From: Purshia tridentata
Taxonomy: Eukaryota; Streptophyta; Magnoliopsida; Rosales; Rosaceae
Direction of reading: 5' to 3'
DNA: 64,000 nucleotides
NCBI GenBank assembly: GCA_003254885.1
Contig: QANT01000767.1
Coordinates: 30,646 to 94,645, forward strand
Shown: positions 58,482 to 64,000 of the stretch, one piece after another
Position numbering within the stretch: the first letter of the stretch is position 1
Layout of the letters: every line of letters starts with the position of its first letter
Notes under the pieces: generated by a model
What the model was told of the DNA's origin: nothing
The model's input: the letters and a program-made list of their open reading frames with translations, nothing else
Database searches by the model: none
Position numbers and translations under genes: made by a program

Positions 58482-61400
58482 ATGGGCTTACTCTGCAGCA
58501 GAAACCGGCATTACAATGAAGCAGACAACGAAGAGAATGCCCAGGTGGATTCTTCATGATAGAATACAACCTTCAGTAGGCTGTTAACCAAGTGTTATCA
58601 ACTTTGCACTTTTATATTAGGCTGTAATTTATCAATGTATTCATTTACAGACTGCAGAAATTGAAAGGCGAATTGAACAAGAAACGAAGGCTGAAAAGCA
58701 TATCCAGAAACTTCTGCTACTAGGTACACATAATTTAATGGGGCTCTTGTTATTTGTTATGATTTTACATGCACAGCAATGACGTGCTTACTAGTTTGAG
58801 CTTGTTATGGTTGAAAACTTGCATTTTTACGACTGAGGCCAGCATAGAGGTGTCTTGTACTGATTATGTGCTGATGCTTCCCAATTTTAGGGAAGTAACA
58901 AATTTAACTTCTTATGTATTTCTTGTTATGCATTAAAATGTTTGCATAGCACCTGCTGTGTTTATACCTTGTTCATTTCACACATTTTAGTTTTAATTCT
59001 GTTTTATCAATAATAAAAGATTTCTCAATTCTACAAGTAACGTGATCAATCTTTGTTTTTAGGTGCTGGGGAGTCAGGGAAGTCCACAATATTTAAGCAG
59101 GCAAGATATTGTATATATTTCTCATCCTGTGTACTAACATTAAAAAGTTTTATATTTTTATTAACACATGATCTATTTTCAGATAAAGCTTTTGTTTCAA
59201 ACTGGATTTGATGAGGCAGAGCTCAAGAGCTACATCTCAGTCATCCATGCCAATGTGTATCAGACCATAAAAGTACGCAATACTTGAAAGGGTGTGTTGG
59301 TTATTTCCCTTTCTGCTTATTACAAGGAGTATTACTGTCAGCTCTTTATAGCAGAAAACATAGTGTCCTTGCAAACCCTTATATTCAGAGCAAACGAAGA
59401 TGAATGTAATTCTTCTGTTTAATGTATGCATGATCCGGTTGAATAGATATTGTATGATGGGTCAAAGGAGCTTGCTCAGAATGACAAAGAAAAATATGAG
59501 ATATCCAGTGAAAATAAGGTTTGAGCGCTTCCTTTCATTTTTTTTAACATTGCCTCATCAGGTTTTGTCTTTTAAATTAGTTAACAATAGTTGAAGGAAT
59601 TTGGTTTCAGCATTTTTAACATATTATTTATCTCTAGGATCAATGTATGAATTTTCTGTTCTTTCAAGGTTCTTTCTTGCCCAATCTTTTGCTTGAATAG
59701 AACTGCTTGTATGTTGAGTAGAATTTGCATTCTTTATCAGGAAATTGGAGAGAAACTGTCAAAAATTGGTGGCAGATTGGATTATCCACGTCTCACTAAA
59801 GAGCTTGCACAGGACATAGAGACTCTTTGGAATGATGCTGCAATTCAGGTAGCTGTCACTTCATGTAAATGACATGCCAATTGTTTGACATCAATCCTAG
59901 TTCTTTAAATCCAGTTATTTAGCACGTATGCTTTTGTCTTTTTTTCCAATTTTCTGAGCAACGCATCCCTACTCTATAATTGTAGGAAACATATGCTCGT
60001 GGTAATGAACTCCAAGTTCCTGATTGTGCCCACTATTTCATTGAAAATCTTCAAAGATTAGCTGATGTAAATTACATTCCAACCAAGGTACCTAAAGTTC
60101 AAAATAGTAACTGATTGTTTCCTTAATGAAGAAGATCCAAGAAAAATTGATATGAATACATTCATTACATATGTTGTTCACATAGGAACCAACATATGTA
60201 TGATGGTTCCCATGTGAACTTCTTATTACACTAATGTGGAAAAGTTACAAATTTATAGTATGTTTCGGTATTGCAGGAGGATGTTCTTTATGCAAGAGTT
60301 CGTACAACTGGTGTTGTAGAGATCCAGTTCAGGTAATTGTTTATTATTTCTAACCTTGCCACTCCTCTGTCCTAAATCAGTTGATTCTTGAACTAATACA
60401 AATTCAACTTAAAGATGATTTTCTTGTAACCTGTGCATGTTTTAGTATGATGCATTTCTTATAAAGAAATTTCTTTGGTCATGCAACTCAGTTATATAAT
60501 GATTTAAATTTTAAACACATGACTCAGTAATGGTTATGATTGGCAGCCCTGTTGGAGAAAATAAGAAAAGTGGTGAAGTATATAGACTCTTTGATGTTGG
60601 AGGCCAGAGAAACGAGAGGAGGAAATGGATCCATCTATTTGAAGGCGTTACGGCTGTAATATTTTGTGCTGCTGTTAGCGAGTGAGATCATCATTGCTTT
60701 CAAATTTTCAATTACCTATTATTTCATCATATGTGTGCAGGATGGTAGCAATTGATCCTGATCTTTGACTAATAATGATGCTTCTTTTCAGAGATATCTG
60801 ACCATGTCTTGATTGTGGATGCCATTTATTTTATTTTTATAACTTTTTAGGTTTTAGGGAGGAAAGGATCAAGGGAGGACTGAATTTTTGGCTGCCTTTT
60901 TGTTTTGATTTCAAGTTCTTGAATAACCTTACTAAGTGCATTGAAGAACTATCTGCCATTTCAAGGGCTCATCAAAATGTTTGAACCCTCTTAAGAAAGT
61001 TCCTTTGTACCACAAATAAACCATTGACAATGATGAAATTATTCATAGTAACTGCCAATGGTGGTGGTAAAGGTTGTTTATTTCTAGTTTTCTACAATTC
61101 CATTAATTGGGGTGGGGAAAATAAAAGGAATTACTCTCACAATTGTTAATAGTCTTGACCATGCACAAATTGCCACCTCTATCTATTAGCATCTAGCATG
61201 ACAGCATAAGAATGCATTTGACATTTGCATTTCAGGTATGACCAAACACTCTTTGAGGATGAAAGCAAGAATCGAATGATGGAGACAAAGGAACTTTTTG
61301 ACTGGGTCCTGAAGCAACCGTGTTTTGAGGTTTTAATTGCTTCTACATTCTTTATGCGTGTGTGTCGTATGTGTGGCTGCAGAGACTTCTTTTTCTTTAA

Positions 61401-62338
61401 CGCAAGTTGGCTTTTTTACATTTCATGCTCTCTTTTCTCTTTCATTTTGGGTGCAGAAAACGTCCTTCATGCTGTTTTTAAACAAGTTTGATATCTTCGA
61501 GAAGAAGGTTCTGAAAGTAAGAATCAGTAGTACTGTCATTCATTAACAAACTAACTTTTGTATGGGTTTTGCTGATATTTTTTCATTGTGTAGGTGCCAC
61601 TTAACGTGTGTGAGTGGTTCAAAGATTACCAGCCAGTTTCGACGGGAAAGCAAGAGATTGAGCATGCATATGAGTAAGCATCTACATCTTTGTGGTCCTT
61701 CGCTTAAAATGAAAGGGAAGAAAACTACTAAACGCCACATATTTTTACTTTTTCCAAATTGTTGCCAAATTACAAAATATGGCCCTCTATAGCTGACTGA
61801 AAGCTTCATCATACTGCAACCGATTTCATTCTAAAGAAACTATAGGTGTGTTACACACAATATATGGACAAATCTACTCAATTATTAGTGTTCCAAGCCT
61901 TGGACCTACTCTTTTTTTTCCCAAATTTAAAATTCTATGGATGAAATTTGCATGGGGTTCCTAATAAAAATACGTGAGGGTGACAGCCTTATGGTTTGTT
62001 GGGCTAGTTAAAGGTATTTAGTGGGAGAAGTTTGGGGAACTAGAGGGTAATGTTTACAGAATGCTTGGTTGGTTTCCTGGAATTTCTTTGTCTTTTAGCT
62101 TTAGATTGAATAACCATTGGAAATCTATCATAAAAAGTTATGGTAAATGTTTGCATTCAGGTTTGTGAAGAAAAAATTCGAGGAATTGTATTTTCAGAGC
62201 ACTGCCCCAGACCGTGTAGACCGGGTGTTTAAGATCTACAGAACCACTGCCCTTGATCAAAAGCTTGTGAAGAAGACTTTCAAGCTTGTGGATGAGACCT
62301 TGAGACGGAGAAATCTGTTCGAGGCCGGTTTATTGTGA
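58482..62338 (+). CDS. GPA1: Heterotrimeric G-protein alpha subunit
   Basis: Thirteen coding exons (58482-58544, 58651-58723, 59063-59100, 59183-59272, 59447-59518, 59741-59848, 59986-60087, 60277-60332, 60547-60681, 61236-61329, 61457-61516, 61594-61673, 62161-62338) give 382 residues. It binds and hydrolyses GTP at the plasma membrane and couples to AGB1/AGG. The start MGLLCS provides the N-myristoylation Gly2 and S-acylation Cys5. G1 is GAGESGKST (about 46-54), the switch I arginine is in [12 protein letters not shown]3 is [13 protein letters not shown]4 is FLNKFD and G5 is TTALD. The extra helical domain lies between G1 and switch I. The length and C-terminus ([11 protein letters not shown]) agree with Arabidopsis GPA1 (At2g26300). 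Intron 3 has a GC donor. The GPCR-like gene GCR1 lies about 9 kb upstream. Confidence 0.97.
59101..59182 (+). other. GC-AG intron in GPA1
   Basis: Intron 3 starts GCAAGA after AAGCAG and ends TTTTCAG before ATAAAGC. Joining the exons gives [16 protein letters not shown], the conserved GPA1 sequence. No GT donor near the boundary keeps the frame. Confidence 0.9.
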
Positions 62339-63464
62339 CCAGGGGGACCAGTTTTTCTCGGGGAGACAGATTGTATTTGAAGAACATCACATTTTGAGCA
62401 CTCAGATTCCTTGATTTTTAGCATTTAATTTCAATTAAATCCTGTCCCATTTATGAGTGTCAGACACATCTTAAAATATATAAAAGTGATTGTTAAGCCT
62501 TTCAAGAAATGATATCATATGAATGATGTGATTCAATATTCATGGGTGTTCTTTTGTTTTGAAAATGTGCTCCTTTTTTAATAAGTTAGTGAATGACCTA
62601 ATAAGTCGGTGAATGACCTAATAAGTCGGTCCATGTCAATAAAACAAGAAAAAGTTGGTCGGTGAGGTGTTATATGTGGTACTTGTCAAAAGTAATTTGA
62701 TTCTAGCACATTGTAGGTAGATTCCGACCAAATTCATTCTAATTGGTTGGCCAAAAGACTCGAAAGAAAAACCAACAAGGGAAATCCTGAGAAGTTGGAA
62801 CTATAAAATTTCTTTTAACAAAATAATGAGAAATGTCATTAATTAGTTATTTTGACTTATATTGCAAGAACTTGAGCATAAAGGCTGAATGTGATTGTTT
62901 GATATCGTATTTGCATATCTACTTATGCCATTGATTACCTACCACCTGAAAAAGCATGTACCCTCTTCAAAAAGTGCTTTCAATACATTTAAGAAGCACT
63001 TTGATTTTTAAAGAAAAAACTATACACTTAAAACGAAAGTGCTTCCTAAAAAAGCACTTCCAACAGTCCCTTAAAATGTCTGAATTCATGGTTTGTTTCA
63101 TACTCACTTTGTTGTCAATAAACTTATTAAATTAAAAAATCAATCTTGGAGATTAAATTTCCTTTTTTTTATTTTTATATTTCTTTTGACTTTTGTATTT
63201 GAACTTTGGTTATTATTTCAATTAGGTATTTGAACTATTATTTGTTGAAATACCATATATATATATGTATTTTCTCCAAATTCAAATTATTATTTGTTTT
63301 AATATCATATATATAGTTTTAATCATATATATATATTTATTTTCTCCAAATTTGATATAAATATGACTTCTATAAAATAATATTAATATACAGAATAAAA
63401 GTTATGGGCATTTTAGTCTACTTCAATTCTTGAGTGGAATAATCGATTCCGGCTATAAACTAAA
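62339..63464. other. GPA1 3' flank and AT-rich spacer
   Basis: This contains the 3' UTR of GPA1 and then AT-rich sequence with no gene. It includes a 20-bp tandem repeat (62581-62630), agtgctt/aagcact inverted motifs (62968-63062) and two diverged copies of an atatatat...ttttctccaaatt block (63255-63350). Confidence 0.45.
62581..62630. repeat. 20-bp tandem repeat, 2.5 copies
   Basis: The unit ataagtcggtgaatgaccta occurs at 62581 (with ttagt for tcggt), at 62601, and as a half copy at 62621. It lies about 240 bp past the GPA1 stop codon. Confidence 0.9.
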
Positions 63465-63873
63465 GGACAATGCTTGAGTTCTCAAGCCCGCCAAAAATCA
63501 TAATTCCGTTATCCCGACTCAAGATCAAAACCGTTCAATTTTTAGATCACCTAATAAAGATCATTTCTAAAAAAAATCAACTCAATCGGAAATCGTTTGA
63601 TTGTATAACTGTTAACGAATAGATACATGGTTTGGTCTTTTAACTATGANAATAGATACATGGTTTGGTCTTTTAACTATGACCTTATATTTATTCGTTA
63701 ACAATTGTATAACCAAACGATTTCAGATTGAGTTGATTTTTTGTAGAGATGATCTTTATTCAGTAATCTAAAAATTGAATGGTTCCGCTTTTGAACCGAC
63801 ATGGCGGAATTATGACTTTTTGCGGACTTGAGGACAAAGTTAGTCCTCAAGCTTGAGGACCCAAGTATTTTTC
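63465..63873. mobile_element. Foldback MITE with long inverted arms and 9-bp target duplication (Mutator-like)
   Basis: The two halves are inverted copies: left 63465-63620 and right 63690-63873. For example, left tcgtttgattgtataact pairs with right rttgtataaccaaacga, and left ttcaatttttagatcacc pairs with right taatctaaaaattgaa. The outer ends match as ctcaag following cttgag or cttggg. The 9-mer taaactaaa flanks both ends (63456-63464 and 63874-63882), a target-site duplication of the size made by Mutator-like transposases. There is no coding sequence. The centre holds an assembly N at 63650. Confidence 0.8.
63650..63650. other. Assembly gap (single N) flanked by duplicated sequence
   Basis: The 32 bases before the N (63618-63649) are identical to the 32 after it (63651-63682; aatagatacatggtttggtc and on). 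This is what an unmerged contig overlap looks like, so one copy and the N are probably artefacts of assembling through the hairpin. Confidence 0.85.
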
Positions 63874-64000
63874 TAAACTAAATGCATGAGTCATGAGCCA
63901 TGACACATGACCTAATTAGAACAATGACCAATTTCAGGTAAAAAAATCGAAAAAGACCTGTATATATATATATTTATATTTTTTTTTTGGCAAATAAGCC

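Overview
This is nuclear DNA of a flowering plant, almost certainly a core eudicot. The evidence is long intron-split genes with GT/AG junctions, AT-rich spacers, a PLS-class PPR gene, a plant Dicer-like gene, and plant-only families (3-ketoacyl-CoA synthase, DUF1677, COPT copper transporter). A rosid, perhaps Rosaceae, would fit, but the species cannot be fixed from sequence alone. All exon models were built by hand. In every one the exon lengths keep a single open frame from ATG to stop.

Layout, left to right: an edge-truncated secreted protein (1-460, -); FIDDLEHEAD-type 3-ketoacyl-CoA synthase (1061-3435, -); an SNM1-like nuclease with UBZ4, SAM and metallo-beta-lactamase parts (4592-8422, -); a sterol 3beta-dehydrogenase/C4-decarboxylase with a reticulon tail (9423-13177, +); a two-BRCT protein (15334-18664, +); Dicer-like 3 (19898-29414, -, 25 coding exons); a PPR-DYW gene cut by a nonsense codon (30965-33772, -, with its lost DYW tail at 30734-30964); CID7, a PAM2/CUE/Smr protein (35021-38704, -); a DUF1677 protein (42123-42506, +); copper transporter COPT5 (45467-45916, +); the 7TM protein GCR1 (46701-49623, -); an ARSK1-like cytoplasmic kinase (50786-52668, -); an alpha/beta hydrolase (55264-56574, +); and the G-protein alpha subunit GPA1 (58482-62338, +).

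Six of these genes (KCS10/FDH, 3betaHSD/D, BRCT, CID7, ARSK1, GPA1) occur in the same order as consecutive Arabidopsis loci At2g26250 to At2g26300, as I recall that map. The other genes are interleaved here. One of them is GCR1, whose product is reported to bind GPA1, so the two lie about 9 kb apart.

Spacers hold short non-autonomous DNA transposons: a 490-bp element in the divergent SNM1/3betaHSD promoter, a 221-bp element downstream of the PPR gene, and a foldback element with perfect 9-bp target duplications near the right edge. That last element contains an assembly N flanked by a 32-bp duplication. Two introns carry fresh tandem duplications, one intron is an AT-AC U12 type, and one is GC-AG. 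I found no CRISPR array, operon, viral insertion or obviously new multi-gene system. The most notable single observations are the nonsense codon that removes the DYW deaminase core, the AT-AC intron, and the GCR1-GPA1 linkage.
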